Shown: positions 45,865 through 58,716 of the stretch, piece after piece | Layout of the letters: each line of letters starts with the position of its first letter | Position numbering within the stretch: the first letter of the stretch is position 1 | Assembly: GCA_907165275.2 (NCBI GenBank) | Contig: OU015659.1 | Span: forward strand, 7,916,501-7,980,500 | Reading direction: 5' to 3' | DNA: 64,000 nt | Source: Zygaena filipendulae | Taxonomy: Eukaryota > Arthropoda > Insecta > Lepidoptera > Zygaenidae | Notes under the pieces: generated by a model | What the model was told of the DNA's origin: nothing | The model's input: the letters and a program-made list of their open reading frames with translations, nothing else | Database searches by the model: none | Made by a program: the position numbers and the translations under genes

Positions 45865-48800
45865 ATGGAGACAGACAAGATGTCGACGGCGTCGTCTGTG
45901 GGCGCGCAGCGGCGGCCGCTGTTGCAAGCGTTGGTGATCGAGCGACGCATACTCTTCGCTTGCACCGTATTCGTCGGCTTGTCCACGTTTGTGTGGATCA
46001 CAGCTGTGTGCACTCAGAAATGGGTGCACATCGAAGGAGGGGAAGGTAATTTTTATAAAATCTCTTATTCCATCATACAAATATCGCTAAGTTAAACGGG
46101 AAAGTTTAGGAAACGATACAGTATTCGATTCTCGTTCTAAATGCTACTAATATTATAAATGTGAAAGTGTGCATGTTTGTTACTCAATGACGCAAAAACG
46201 GCTGAACGGATTTGAATGAAATTTGGCATGCACGTTTTCAGGGGTACAGAAAAGGACATAGGGTACTTTTTATCCCGGAATTCCCGCGGGAACTCCGAAA
46301 TTACCGGGGGTGAAACCGCGGGGCACAGCTAGTAGGTAAATATTTAAAAGACAAGGAAACGTATTAAACCGTTACTTTTTAACGGAATTATCTAATAAAC
46401 AAACTATATCTATATCGATTCATCTATACATCCATTTATACTTTTAAATAAAATTGAAGTATATCTGTTTGCAATCCCAAATAAACAGCTTTTCACTAAA
46501 TGCTTATGAAAGTATACACGTGTTAATTACATTAAAAAAAAACATTTTTTAATGTTTATCTTTTTGTCTGTCTGTCTGAATGTCTGTCAGTCTGTTTGTT
46601 CTGGCTCATCTCTGAAACGGCTTTACCGATTTTAACGAGACTGTCACTGGCAGATAGCTGATGTTATAAGGAGTAACTTAGACCGCTTATATTTTATAAA
46701 AAAAATAGTAGGAATTCCGAAACTCACGTGGGTTAAACCGCGGGGCAGAGTTAGTTAGTAGAAAATCGAGCGCGCAAGAAACTGACGTTATATTCATCGC
46801 TCCTTTACTTCGTATTGTTGCCAATTGACCGTACATACCTAAAGGTCATTCACCCGCATAAATGACCACACATTGCAAGACTTTTATTAATTGGACGCCG
46901 ATAAGCATTAAAATGTATATTAATTTACCTATATTGTGTATTTGCCTTATTGCGTTGTTTAAATACCAACAAAATGTTGTACATAAAAAATTGTTGACAC
47001 AAAATGGCGCTATAATTTTAAAACATGATTTACTCAAAATTTCTCCAGTGATGCTAATTGATATCCAATTGTATATTGTAATCATGCATGACTGTGTATT
47101 TGAATACGTCTCTCATATCTACTTACTGGATTTTTTTTATTACTTTTAATGTCATTGATTGTGTGTACAAAACTTTAAAGATTCATAAGCTGTAATTTAA
47201 TACATACCTACCCAGATAATTCATAAATACCTGCTATACACCAGATTATTACTAAAGTTTTTGAGTAAAGTCTAAATACTACATTGACACGAACAATCTA
47301 TTTAGTAGATAGGTATGTTTCAACCCATTTTTCATTCATAAGTACCTACACCCGTTGATTTTGATTTGTTCAGCAAATATTCAGCAGTTTGACGGTATCT
47401 CTTATCCACAATTGGTTAACCTTATCCGTAGCATTCCGTTACTAAGTGGTATTCCATGTTCAAGTCACTTCAACTAATGAGTTTTACGGTAGCGTCTAGG
47501 ATGAAGTATCAATAGCATACATTTGTAAACGAATAAAACGGAGCCCATCGGATATCGAAATCGATTAAATAATCGATAGGTATCATTGCCAAGCCAATCG
47601 TGTACTTGTTACACTGTAGTCACATTGCGAGCGAATTAGTCGCGTATTTGCGATAGGTAGGTACATGCTTATACCGGACAGATTTGTATGGTATGGTTTA
47701 CATTGTTATGATGTTATCTTTGGAAACGTTGCCAATTTTATTATTTATACGAAGTTTGCCTACTGAAAAATATCTATAAGATTTATTTTTTTAAATTAAT
47801 TAGGCGTACATACATCACTAATAACTAATAGGTATATTAAAAATAGTTGTTCCTTGGTGAAACATGAAATTCCGGATTTCCTCGAGAATTTTGGGATAAA
47901 AAGTATTGTAAAAACTGATGGAGAGAGATAGTTTTTTCACCTTTCACCATTTTACTGTTTATGCGTGATTAGATAGATAGGTATACCAATAATAATCAAA
48001 GTATCGTAACAAAATTACTCTTAATTTGAATAGAATTAAAAAGAACTTTACAAAGTAGAAACAATCCTTAATCCGAATGTGAGATTATTTGTTTGTTTGT
48101 GTTACGTTTTCACGTCTTAATGGCTCAACCGATCACCATGAAATTTTGCATATATGTTTTCAGGAGTGCGGAGAAGGACAAAGGGTACTTTTTATTCCGG
48201 AATTCCCACAGGAACTTCGAAATTTACGCGGATGAAACCACGGGGAACACCTAGTTTTTAATAATTTTACTACCACTATCTACTACCTACGATTAAGACC
48301 TTTTAAATAAGTATACCGCAAAAAAGAAACCTACTGTATTAATATCAAAGTTGTCCCAGTTTCTTTAAAAAATAAGCGGGGTTTCATTTTGACAAATAGG
48401 CCGATATGCATGAAAGATACGGTCTTATACTCAACATTTTACAACGCAATTTATTCCTTGCTTGGCCCGGATAAAATATGATTGCTCCATTATATTCAAC
48501 TTTATGTAGGTAAGCCTATCACGTTTTCGTTACCTCATTTATGACTCCGTATTAGTACCTATTTTATACTTTGTCTAGGTAAATTACGTTTATTACTTTT
48601 GTTGTTTCTTCTTCATTCTCATATAGGTATGGTACAAAAAAGTCGCTTTTCTCTGCATCTGTCTGCTTTCTTTTCTGAACTATAGGTACGTAACAGATTT
48701 TGCTGCAGTTTTCGCTATAACTCACAAATAGAATTACGGAAGGTTTATATGTAAGTACCTACAATATTTTATTTTATTTATTTATTCATTCTTTATTGCA

Positions 48801-51237
48801 CAAAAAGGTACAAATGGCGAACTTAATGCCTTGCGGCACACTACAATAGTGAGTCCCTGACGGAATTCAGAAACTCACACGGGTCAAACATGGAACCTAT
48901 ATAGATTATAGGTAGTATAATAATTATACACCATTAATTTGTAAACTTGCGGTATGTATTTATTGGATTATAAAAAAAATATTTTGTACCTATTTCAATT
49001 TGGTCTCCCGCAGTTTCACCCGCGTTAATATTGGAGTTTCCGCGGAAATCCTGAGATAAAAAGTATCCTATGTCCTTCTCTGTACCCCTGACAACGTGTA
49101 TACAAAATTTAATGGTGATCGGTCCAGCCGTTCACGCGTTATGTCGTCTGGTAGAGATCACTTATTAGTTATAAAGTCGCCCATTGTCAATAATTTATTC
49201 ATTCGTTCATTCATTAATAATATAAAATTTTCATTTAGAAAATTAATTAGTAAAAAATGGAAGACATATGGTTAGTTCGTAAAAGGTATATTTAATTGCG
49301 ACCGTGTGTTGAAATCGGGTCAACGACCGCCGGGACGCTATTTCTGTAGAGTTTGGTACCAAGTGCGATAATACAAAAGCATGAATATTATTACTAAAAG
49401 AGATTTAGTTGTGCTTTACTTTAAATTTCAATAAATGATAATTGGAAAAGTTTTGAGCAATTGTTGTTTATAGATATCTGATTAAATGTTACTTTAGGTA
49501 GGTGATTTCGTGTGCCTACTATTGTCTAACTTTACACAATCATCGTAAATCCTTTAAGATTTATTACATATATATAGACAAATTTTAACTTGTAGATAAG
49601 TAATTGTTTTTTAAAGTCAAAGATAAATAATTTTATTTAAAGTTGGCCAATTATATTAGAAGTATTAAAGGAAGACTTAAATATCTCTTTGACGTCAATA
49701 GAATTAATAATAATAAAAGTTCAGCTCTAACTCCTTTATAGGTCAAATCCAAATTCAAATATACTTTATTTCCCCAAAAGAAACACTAAGAAGTTAGTTT
49801 CTTATTCTTAACATTTTAAACTAGAACTGACGCAACTTATTATAGTATTCATTAATCTATTATTTACATAAGCTAATTTATTAACAACAACTAGCGGCCA
49901 ACCCTGGCTTTGCGCGGGAGCATTTTTTCAAAACCTCTCAGTCGGCTTGATTTCTTTCGACCTCTTGAACAATTAGCGTCATATTTCAACAAATTAACAA
50001 AAAATACCATAGTAAACTATACGTATAAACCTTCCTCTTGAATCACTCTATATATTGATGCTAACCACATTAAAATCTGATTTGTAGTTTTAAAGATCTA
50101 AGCGTATAGAGGGACAGACAGCGGAAACTACTTTGTTTTACACTATGTAGAGTAACTGATGTAGAGATATATTGGTATACCTTAAACACACTTTAAAGAG
50201 TTATTTTAAGATACATTTTCATGTTCCGTATTTGTGGTGTAAAGTTAAACGAGGTACGTATTGAAGTTCTCAATAAAATTCATGTTTACCTACGTCCTAC
50301 ATATTACTAATAAAAACTTTGATAAGCATATTATTAAGCATATTGATAAGCATATTAATAAGCAGGTGAATTAATTACATTTGACTATCGGCGTATCAGC
50401 GCCTTAGAGTAGGTAGGTATGATTTTTCGGCGAGTAGACAACCGTGCCTAAACGGCAGAACAGCTGATTTAGATTATAATCTATGCATATATGTAAATAA
50501 ACTTCAAGTGTCTGTTTGTAATTCCAAAATAACAGCTTTTCACTTACATAAAAAGATCAATTTTTTAAATTATTGTATGTCCGGCCAATCTCTAAAACGG
50601 CTGAACCGATTTTAACGGGACTCTCATTGGCAGATAGCTGATATTTTTAGAAGTAACTTAGGCTACTTTTATTTCAGAAAAAACAAAGTTCCTGCATGAA
50701 TTCCGAAACTGACGCAGGTGAAACCGCGGGGCACAGCTACTTAATTTGATAATAGGCCATGTAGAATAGAATAGAACAGAATAGAATCAAATTTATTGTA
50801 CTGAATTAATGGATTTTTTAACGAGAGAATGAATGAAATTCACGAGAACGAAACCTCCGGCAACAGCTACAGTCAGGCTACAGTATAACATAAGTCAAAA
50901 TGCATAAATTATTTTTTTATGGTGACCGAACAGAAAATACCGCAGTTTTGTATTGTAGCGGCCAGTTTAATATTAATACAATATTTAAAGTGTCACCGTC
51001 TGGGCCACGAGCCAAAACGCGGGTGTAGCATATGTCATTAACACTACGAATTGTTTTCAGGTATTTACCTGCCTTTGACCGGGAGGCATTTCATGTACAG
51101 CGACTCTGGTGTGTGGGAGATCTGCCGATACGTTTTCCAACCCAATGTCACGTCATCGACGGCGATCAAATCAAACGAAACTGCTCCAAAACCCCAAGAG
51201 TTTATAAAACCTGGGATAAACGGGCAGTACTATTCAA
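45865..51237 (+). CDS. Claudin/TARP-like four-helix protein, first two coding exons (partial)
   Basis: Exon 1 is 45865-46045 and exon 2 is 51061-51237. They are joined GT-AG in phase 1 (G|GT) and encode 119 residues plus one base. Exon 1 gives a basic N-terminus, then a helix (about 30-52, LFACTVFVGLSTFVWITAV) and QKW. Exon 2 gives the extracellular loop with SGVWEIC, matching the claudin-superfamily W...GLW-x-x-C pattern, and NVT and NET glycosylation sites. The upstream AUG (GTCATGG) is the only sensible start. The second loop Cys and helices 2-4 must lie in later exons. The first exon of the stargazin-like gene has the same loop pattern, so the two genes belong to one superfamily, but the sequences are distant. 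The closest family (CACNG-like, claudin or other PMP22-like) cannot be settled from this fragment. Confidence 0.65.
46145..46334 (+). repeat. Dispersed retroelement-like repeat, best-preserved copy
   Basis: 'actaatattataaatgtgaa' through 'tttatcccggaattcccgcg' to 'gaaaccgcggggcacagcta' plus GTAG. Useful as a near-consensus copy of the family. Confidence 0.8.
46540..46758 (+). repeat. Dispersed retroelement-like repeat copy
   Basis: '(gtctgtctgtctg)' run, 'aacgggact'-like middle and 'ccgcggggcagagttagtta' end. Confidence 0.7.
48062..48256 (+). repeat. Dispersed retroelement-like repeat copy
   Basis: 'caatccttaatccgaatgtg' to 'ccacggggaacacctagttt'. Confidence 0.7.
48765..48845 (-). repeat. 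LINE 3'-tail fragment
   Basis: '(tttatttat)tcattctttattgc' and 'acaaaaaggtacaaatggcg' is the common 3' end of lepidopteran jockey/CR1-like LINEs. Confidence 0.5.
49003..49165 (-). repeat. Dispersed retroelement-like repeat copy
   Basis: 'cccgcagtttcacccgcgtt' to 'gccgttcacgcgttatgtcg'. Confidence 0.65.
50560..50742 (+). repeat. Dispersed retroelement-like repeat copy
   Basis: 'ctctaaaacggctgaaccga' to 'aaccgcggggcacagctact'. Confidence 0.7.
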
Positions 51238-51459
51238 GTAAGTGCTCCGTATTAAAATACAATCCTTTCTCCAATTTCCTTTCTCTAATGTTTCATCCTT
51301 TTCAGATTTTGAATTACTGGGAACAGTGAAATAAGTAATTTGTTTTCATTGAAATTAAATTCCGATTTCTATACAAACTTTGCCCATACCCGTTAGTAAT
51401 ATTTTTTTTACATCAATGACCATACCCTTTTTTTATCTTGGGGTTTGACTTATGTATAC

Positions 51460-51765
51460 ACTAGCTTTCCCGCGCGGTTTCACTCGCGATAATTTCGGAG
51501 TTCCCGCGGAATTGTTCCATACAAACTTTGCAACCCCTTTTTCACCTCTTAGGCGTTGAATTTTTAAATTTATTAATTATCGGATGCCTGCGTCATACAA
51601 AGAACACACGCTCCAAGTTTCAGGTCTCTACGATCAGCGGTTCAGGCTGTGCGTTTATTCAGGATAAAGTATTTTATAATATGTATACTTGTATAGATTA
51701 TAAAACAAGCCTTGGCCAACGTTTCTATATGCCTAATGCCTATCTAGACCCAGCGGTGTGATGAT
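51460..51765 (-). repeat. Dispersed retroelement-like repeat copy, long form
   Basis: 'ctagctttcccgcgcggttt' start, 'ttccatacaaactttgcaac' and 'ccctttttcacctctta' in the middle, ending past 'tatctagacccagcggtgtg'. Confidence 0.6.
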
Positions 51766-53759
51766 TCGTTGATATGTACCTACCTTGGTTTTACCTGTGT
51801 GTATTTTGGGATTCCCTCAGAATCTCCAAACTGAAGTTAGAAGTAGTTTTAGAGAATGAATCGTCATATCTTATTTTTAAAATAGTTTTTTGGAGAAACT
51901 TTCCATAGACAAGGTTTTTTTCTTTAGTAATTACCTAATGAGAGTTAGATGAATTTAACGATTAAGTGAGTAGAGATCTCAGAAGACTGTTATTGTTCTG
52001 AGGTAGAGATAGACCTGTCTAATTGCGTTGTGTAGTTGACACACATGCCAAGTGTCATTCGCTTATGAGTATTTTTCTACCTACGCCCGGGACATGAGAA
52101 TATGTATACTTTTGTTGCTTGCCAAAACTTGTATATTACACGCTCGGATCTGATTTATTAAATGGCTCTCTTATGTCTTATCTATTTACTTGTGACAACC
52201 TTAGGTTGTGGTCTCAGAAGAGAGGTTGTGGTCGGCATTACCACGAGATAAGAGTCGATCTACTGTAACTTTTTAGAATAAACTAATTTTAATGAAATTT
52301 TGAAGTTTTGAAGATAAACATAAGAAAAAAAAAACAGTCCATAATTTTTAGAGATTCAGATCGAATCCCGAAACGAAATTGTCTTCGTCTACGGCCCCAA
52401 ATTGTAGTCGACTGATTTCTTAGATAAGTTAAAAACAGGATAGATAAATTTTGCATCAATTTAAAAGGCACTTAATAACGGCCCACTATTTGACTGTGTA
52501 AACTACTTCCACGAAGGTCGAGTAGGTAAATATTCATAGACTCTTACAGTTTCTTAGTTTATTTTTCCCGAATTCGCCATCTGTTTTAACTCACTTGCCT
52601 ACTCCATTAATACCTGCTAACCTTGCGCAGTTATTTTCTCTCGTTTGTTTGAAATGCAAAAAAAAAACAATACTAAACAAAATAACTCGTGTAGGCACCA
52701 CTTAATATACTAACAATCAGGTAATATCTAATACTCAAGGCTACACAATTTGGGTTCCCCACACATTAATAAAGAACAAACCAAGTTAAGTATAATATAT
52801 TCATAGCTAAGATAATATCTATTTAGTAAATTATTATATTGGAGACTCAAAATCAGGTATTTTAAAGATTTTCTTTAAAGTTCCTGAAAATATATTTATA
52901 AAGTCAATTACTGAAAGTCAGTCGCATAAAAACTCGAAAATGGCTTGACCAATTTGAGTATTATTTTTATCTTTGTTCGAGTCCGGACAAACTTTGCTCC
53001 AAAGAAATTTAGAAGTTCCTGAAGTGAATGAAATCGAGAGCACAAAAAGAGAGAAAGAACTATCATATATTTATTTTAGAACAACACACAAAAAAAAACA
53101 ATTAGCTAGTTGTATTATTGTATCAAGATCTACTGTAATAGAACCAATAATAACCTCTTATACTCGTAGATGTATCATGTAAATCATTCGTATAGAAGCA
53201 AAATCTGAAACCAAAACGCCTAAAGTAATTTTTAGATTCTCACTTAATGAAATTTTGTACTATCCATGCAATCATGACTGCATATGGGAATACTCGCAAA
53301 TGACTAGATAGTTATATAAGTGACGCACGACCCGTAGACCCCCCCGGCTAGATCCCCCTGGTGTCCACGGGGAATAAAAAGGTAGAAAAGCGCTCTAAAT
53401 TCCTGACGTCAGTAAAATTTACAATAGCAAAGTTATTACGAGCATTTAATAGTATTACTCCCGCGGCATTTCCTACGTTCAGTATAGGTAAGCGTAATCT
53501 TACTTGTGTTTTTAACATAATATAGCAGCTTACTAAATTCACAGCATAAAATATCAGTATATTTTCAATGTTTTCACAGATTTCATCAAATACTACAGCT
53601 GCTGCCCTATTACTATTATTATTAATTTTATGTAGTCAATTGTAAAATCACTTAATTTTATCAGTTGTGGAAAAATTTATATATTTCTAAGTTACCTCTA
53701 GATTCTCATATTTTGATAAAGATTTGATAAAAACTTGAAATCAGACCTTGATTAGTTGC

Positions 53760-53786
53760 AATAGTGACTATAATAAATACTTATTT

Positions 53787-53825
<39 letters not shown>

Positions 53826-53875
53826 TTGTTTTGTTATCAGGCAACATGGGCCCATAGATAAATACCTTACAAACT
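53760..53875 (-). repeat. (TTTA)n tract with LINE 3'-end sequence
   Basis: About 45 bp of TTTA repeats, then 'ttatcaggcaacatgggccc' and 'atagataaataccttac', a common LINE 3' end in minus orientation. Confidence 0.65.
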
Positions 53876-54505
53876 AACATACATATATACAAATATAAAA
53901 AACATTCTATTTTTGACACTGTGTGTGTTATACATAACAGATCGTTGAATTATGTAGAATGATGAGAAAACCTTCTATTACGGGAAAAAATAATCTTTCG
54001 TAGTGCAGTCAACTGTAACATTATGTTTCCGTGGTCCGGTTTACCTGAACCCGTACTACGGGCAAATAGCCGAATTTTAACATTACACTGGGATTTATAG
54101 TATTACGAGTTCAAGTGCAAAAGTACTATATTTTAATTAAGTTTAATAATGAACTTCTTATTTCCTAGCTCAATTAAAAAAGATCGAAAGTGTACCTACT
54201 AATTTTAAAACTGCAACACATTATTTAATCATCGAATGTATGACCGTCTAAGTACACTGTGTACAATCCAATCACTTTACTTTAATAGGACAGCAGTTTC
54301 GTTTTAATGCCGCCACGGGGTGGGGCACGTCCTGGTGTGAATGGAAAAGAATAGAGTCAGCATCAAAAGTGTTATAAAAAAAAAACAAAGTGTGCATCAT
54401 AATGCTTTAAACACATTCGAAGTGACCGTAATCATCTACGCAACAAAACGTTTCTGGTTGTTGTGAGCACCCAGACTTTCAAATATAACCAAAGAATATA
54501 GAATA

Positions 54506-54702
54506 CTAGCTGTCCCCCGCGATTTCATCCGCGGTATTTCCGGAGTTCCCGCGGGAATTCCGGGATAAGAACTATCATATCTTTTAAGTTGGATCATATT
54601 TATAAATGGTTACAAAATTTTATCAAAATCTGTTCAGTAGTTTCGGAGTCCATCGCGGACAAACAACGTGACACGTGATTTATATATATATTAGATTATA
54701 CT
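54506..54702 (-). repeat. Dispersed retroelement-like repeat copy
   Basis: 'tactagctgtcccccgcgat' to 'acgtgacacgtgatttata'. Same subfamily as the plus copy at 10928. Confidence 0.7.
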
Positions 54703-55119
54703 AGATACGTAAAGAAGCGACTCTCTCTGTCTTCCACCAATTTCATGCGTCTTCATGGTTGTAGTTACTGTCAGCTCGCTGTCAACTTTACGATGCGCAC
54801 ACACGCAAAACACGTGTACGTAAAAGCCTGCCGTCCTTACTTGTGGGAAAGTACTTGAATCAGTTAATTTGTATGGAGTGTCACCGAGCTGAATATAACT
54901 GAGCACACACATTGTTAAATATTTCGTAGCAAACTAAAAGTCGTTATCATTGTCAAACCACAGTTTGATGAGGTAATTGCGAAGATTTGAGAACAGACAA
55001 ATCTGTTAAGATATATTTGACAAATCTTTGGATGATATAAATAGATTTAAACAATGCTAAGATCAATTTGAATACTATTGTTGTGCAGATGCAATTTGTT
55101 TTTATGGAAGTGAATAAAC

Positions 55120-55790
55120 AAAATTTTAACATAAAAAATAAAAACCGACTTACAAAAAAAAAAACAAAAAAGTAAAAATAACAAAATACCGATTTAATCC
55201 AAAAGACAATAATTATTTATTTCTCGCTTTTAAGTAGGTTGGTTTGTAATTTATCTAAGTTAGAATAGCCTAATGTCAACTGCTCATCACCTTTTACAAA
55301 ATATTGCTTTTCCCGAAGCAGGGACGTTAATTGTGGAGGAGTTCTCCTGGTACATCACCATCAGCTCCTCTTCACCGCTTCACCATATGCATTGTTACAC
55401 ATAAATTGCTTAGCAAGCATTTTAAAGTAATCGAATGGCAAACCGTGAAATACTTATTATTCAGTAGTTCCGGTGGCCATCTATTGTCTTCATCATCAGT
55501 TCTGCTTCATCAATTGGTGATTTTCGAAAGCAAATGAAAAATATACTAAAAGGAATTCTAACATCGCTATAGGTGTGCCTATAATATTTGAAGAATTCCG
55601 TCGATTTCTCCGAGATCCCATCATCAAATCCTGATCTCATGACAATAGCACCACCTCGGGAGCATACCCTTTCAAACAAATAATAATTTTCTAAATCGGT
55701 CCAACCGTCTTCGAGTAGTCGCGTAACAAAAATACAAAAAAAAAAAACAACATTCAGACGAATTGCCTTTTTGGGAAGTCGGTTAAAAAC
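55120..55790 (-). mobile_element. 'accgacttccaaaaaggagg' element, second copy
   Basis: Minus-strand relative of the element at 40300, ending 'gggaagtcggttaaaaacta'. Shares the 'aaaataacaaaataccgatt' and 'taatccaaaagaca' segment and the T/A-run, but lacks the long foldback. Confidence 0.7.
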
Positions 55791-55997
55791 TAAAGTAATA
55801 CGTGATTTGCTTCAGCTATAGGTACGTATCTGCTGTTGACTGTACCTATTACTTCGAATCTATACTAACTACGTCGCGAGTCGTCTCGACTATACCATTA
55901 TTATGGCATTAACAAGACACACGACGAGAAAAATGTGTTAGTTTATTAGTAGGTACGCATGTTATATTTATAGTTATGATGGCTTAATCCGAAATAA

Positions 55998-56080
55998 ATG
56001 TGTTTGTTACAGAGTTCGTAGATTGTGTTGCTTTCCGAACAGACATTCTTTCGATATTATTTTTAACTAGCTGTGCCCCG
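55998..56080 (+). other. Candidate next exon of the claudin/TARP-like gene, abutting a repeat
   Basis: After the acceptor 'tgtttgttacag' the sequence continues the open phase (A|AG) as KFVDCVAFRTDILS, placing a Cys where the second loop Cys of claudin-type proteins is expected. The frame then enters the 3' end of a dispersed repeat (from about 56068) and stops at a TAG inside it. No good donor precedes the repeat. It may be a real exon, a repeat-terminated exon or chance. Confidence 0.3.
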
Positions 56081-56265
56081 CGATTTCACTAGCGTGAGTT
56101 TCGGAAATCCCGCAGGATCTATTTCTTTTTTTAAATAAAAGTAGCCTAAGTTAGCTACTTATAACATCAGCTATCTGCCAGTGAAAGTCCTGTTAAAATC
56201 GGTCCAGCAGTTTGAGAGATTACCCCGAACAAACAGACAGACAGACAGACATTTTATAATATGAT
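56068..56265 (-). repeat. Dispersed retroelement-like repeat copy
   Basis: CTAGCTGTGCCCCGCGA start, 'ataacatcagctatctgcca' middle, '(cagacaga)' run near the end. Confidence 0.75.
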
Positions 56266-56499
56266 TTTTATGTAAGTACCGTATATACTTTCATTACTTA
56301 CATTTAGTGAAAAGCTTTTAATTTGGAATTACCTTTAATTTTATTTATATGTATAGATTTATAGATAATACGTCTAATAATGAACATTCTAGGTAGGTAC
56401 CCTTGGATATTATACTAAAGTATGTAGTTACGTAATATAAAAAAATACTTGTATGTTGTTTTTAAGCATTCTTTTGCTTTATCTTCTTCTCCTTAGTCG

Positions 56500-56770
56500 T
56501 TTCCTTATGGCTGAGGGTCGTGACTATTCTGGACCACACGTTTCACCAGGACTGTCCAGGCAGCCCTTCCAGGCAGCCCTGTTCTCCGCCTGGCACATGG
56601 ATGCCGGGATATTTCACTTCGTGGCCTCCATGTCAGTCCATCGCGACAGTCCATCGCGATGGCGATCTTCCGCGACCTCTCTTGCCCTCAACGTGCCCGA
56701 CAACAATCATTCTCTCCAGGCTGTCAGATTTTCTTCTGGTCACGTTACCGAAGTACTGTAGGTTTTGCTT
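56500..56770 (-). pseudogene. RTE-like LINE C-terminal fragment
   Basis: On the minus strand the frame reads IKQNLQYFGNVTRR, then LERMIVVGHVEGKRGRGRSP, the familiar end of lepidopteran endonuclease/RT polyproteins. It is then broken by a stop and frameshift, and a further piece reads VVQNSHDPQP. The plus-strand ORFs here are antisense shadows. Confidence 0.7.
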
Positions 56771-56778
56771 TATACTTA

Positions 56779-57465
56779 TGTAGCGGGAGCAGGGTGGTTA
56801 ATATGGCTTGATCGCCACCAGAAGCTGCTTCCCGCCGGGCGAGGTGGTATGCCCGTGGAACCGCGGCTCCGACTGTAGATCGTCGGAGGTCGTATTTAAG
56901 CAGCGCAGTGTGAAAACTTCATTAGCGGGATTCGGGACTTAGTACTTGGCGCTTCGTTGTAGTTCGTGACTTGTGGCATAGGGGTCGCCACAGTACTCCC
57001 CCCAAGACGGGAGGTCTGATCGTCTGAAGCTCAGCATTCTCGATTGTCACTTCAAATATCCAAGTGAGTTGGGAGTTCCTAGTGAGTCGGGAGTGCATTT
57101 CTTGCTCCGTAGTCTGCGGTGAGTCGCGACCGTGCTGAGCCGTGCTCGTATTCTGCGGTGAGTCGAGACTGTCTTGAGTCATGTCGACTTCTGACGGGGG
57201 AGTTCGATGGTGATGAAGGCTGCTTTCGATCACGTCGGGGTCACCACTAAAGCGGGAGCAGGATGATGATAATATGGCTTGACCGCCACCAAAGGGGAAG
57301 CTTCCCGTCGGGCGAGGTGGTATGCCCGGGGAACCGCGGCTACGACTATAAATCGTCGGAGGTCGTATATATGCAGCGCAGTATCAAAACTTCGTTAGCG
57401 CGGTTCAGGACTTAGTACTCGTCGCTTTGTTGTAGTTCGTGACTTGTGGCATAGGGGACGCCACA
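56779..57465 (-). mobile_element. Internally deleted LTR retrotransposon (TRIM-like)
   Basis: Two similar LTRs (56779-56992 and 57248-57465, about 215 bp) flank about 255 bp. The outer ends are TG...CA-like and the element is bounded by CTTA on both sides (56775-56778 and 57466-57469). On the minus strand a GGGGGGAG polypurine tract immediately precedes the 3' LTR, and TGGTGACCCCGACGTG just after the 5' LTR could be the primer-binding/leader site. The interior keeps only a short minus-strand frame (57233-56922) rich in Ser/Thr/Gln. There is no protease, RT or integrase. Probably Ty3/gypsy-derived. Confidence 0.75.
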
Positions 57466-57557
57466 CTTACATACATTTATAAATCGCCTGTGTGACCCTA
57501 AAGGCGTCTTATGTAGTTAAGCGACATTAACAGATTAATATTTATTATATTACTATA

Positions 57558-57740
57558 GTTGTTCCCGCGGTTTCACCCAGGATAAGTTCGAAGTTCCCGT
57601 GGGAGTTCCGAAATAAAACTGTAGTTCCCTGTAGATACCCCTGACAACGTGTATGCAAAATTTCATGATGATCAGTCGAGCCGTTAAGGTCTGAAAGCTT
57701 AACAAACAAACAAACTCACTTTCTCATTATAATAGTGATA
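57558..57740 (-). repeat. Dispersed retroelement-like repeat copy
   Basis: 'gttcccgcggtttcacccag' to 'actcactttctcattataat'. Confidence 0.7.
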
Positions 57741-58096
57741 AGAATTCGACATTAAACATGAAAAAGCAGTATTTTCACGACATACTTTATACCTTTAACT
57801 TTATTTTTTTTAATACGTAAAAGTTTCCTAGCAAAATAATGTTTTAATAAAACTTTAATCCCATAAAAGTATACATTGCAACTCGGCCCGAAGGAAATTT
57901 AAACATATCTAATTTTATTTAATACATTATTAATTTTTGACTTTGGTAACACGAGTTATACAACGCGTTTGCGGAAGGTACATAGTATGGTACCATTGGC
58001 GCCTTTTATGTTTTAATTTTTCATTTGCTTGCTTTAACAGTGACATCCAGGATAAATTTTGATGTGGTTTTACAATTGATGCCTTTTATTTGAAAC

Positions 58097-58165
58097 TAGT
58101 TGTGCCCCGTGGTTTCATCCGTGTGAGTTTAAGAATTCTCGCAGGAACTCCAAACTTCTTTTATT
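58097..58165 (-). repeat. Partial dispersed retroelement-like repeat
   Basis: 'actagttgtgccccgtggtt' start and 'ttctcgcaggaactccaaac' only. Confidence 0.55.
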
Positions 58166-58430
58166 CGAACCTTGTCCTGACAATAATGAACATAAAAAAA
58201 TAAGAATTATGTAATTAGGTGCAGTCATTTGAAAGTGATGCGATCTCGTCATTTATGTACATTTCGGGGATATATTTTTTATTTAAAGATAGGTAATCTT
58301 ATTAAATGAGTTTAGATAAAGTATTTTATGAAACTGCACATAACCAAGTTCTTAAAACACTCGTGTGAAACAGGATAGATACCTACCATTAAAAACCCCT
58401 TGAGAACCCCTGTAATACAACGCGTTTCAT

Positions 58431-58535
58431 AAGTTGCTATTATCTATGTATGTAGGTATTTCTCAAGTTGCTATTATCTATGAATGTAGGTATTTCACAA
58501 GTTGCTATTATCTATGTATGTAGGTATATTTTCAC
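58431..58535. repeat. Three-unit tandem repeat, unit about 36 bp
   Basis: 'aagttgctattatctatgta' plus 'tgtaggtatttc' is repeated three times with few changes. Confidence 0.85.
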
Positions 58536-58716
58536 AAAGACTGAAAATCACATCAACGCGATCTTCCGGTTTGTCTCACTCGTCACATTGAGTTCTTTAG
58601 AATCAGTAGTCTGAATCGCATACAGTTACGATAGAAATACATTTCAAAACATTTATACCTCATTCTATACTCGTAACGTGCGATCGACTGATTTTTCCGT
58701 ACGTAATATAAACAAT

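Larger units (their letters stand above)
46046..51060 (+). other. Intron 1 of the claudin/TARP-like gene (5.0 kb)
   Basis: AT-rich. Carries several dispersed repeats, a LINE 3'-tail piece at 48765-48845 and another near 49740-49865, and (AATAG)n at 50765-50790. No other gene. Confidence 0.6.

Noticed and set aside
56453..56783. Plus-strand ORFs of 87-102 codons
   Set aside because: Antisense to an RTE-like LINE fragment whose motifs read on the minus strand.
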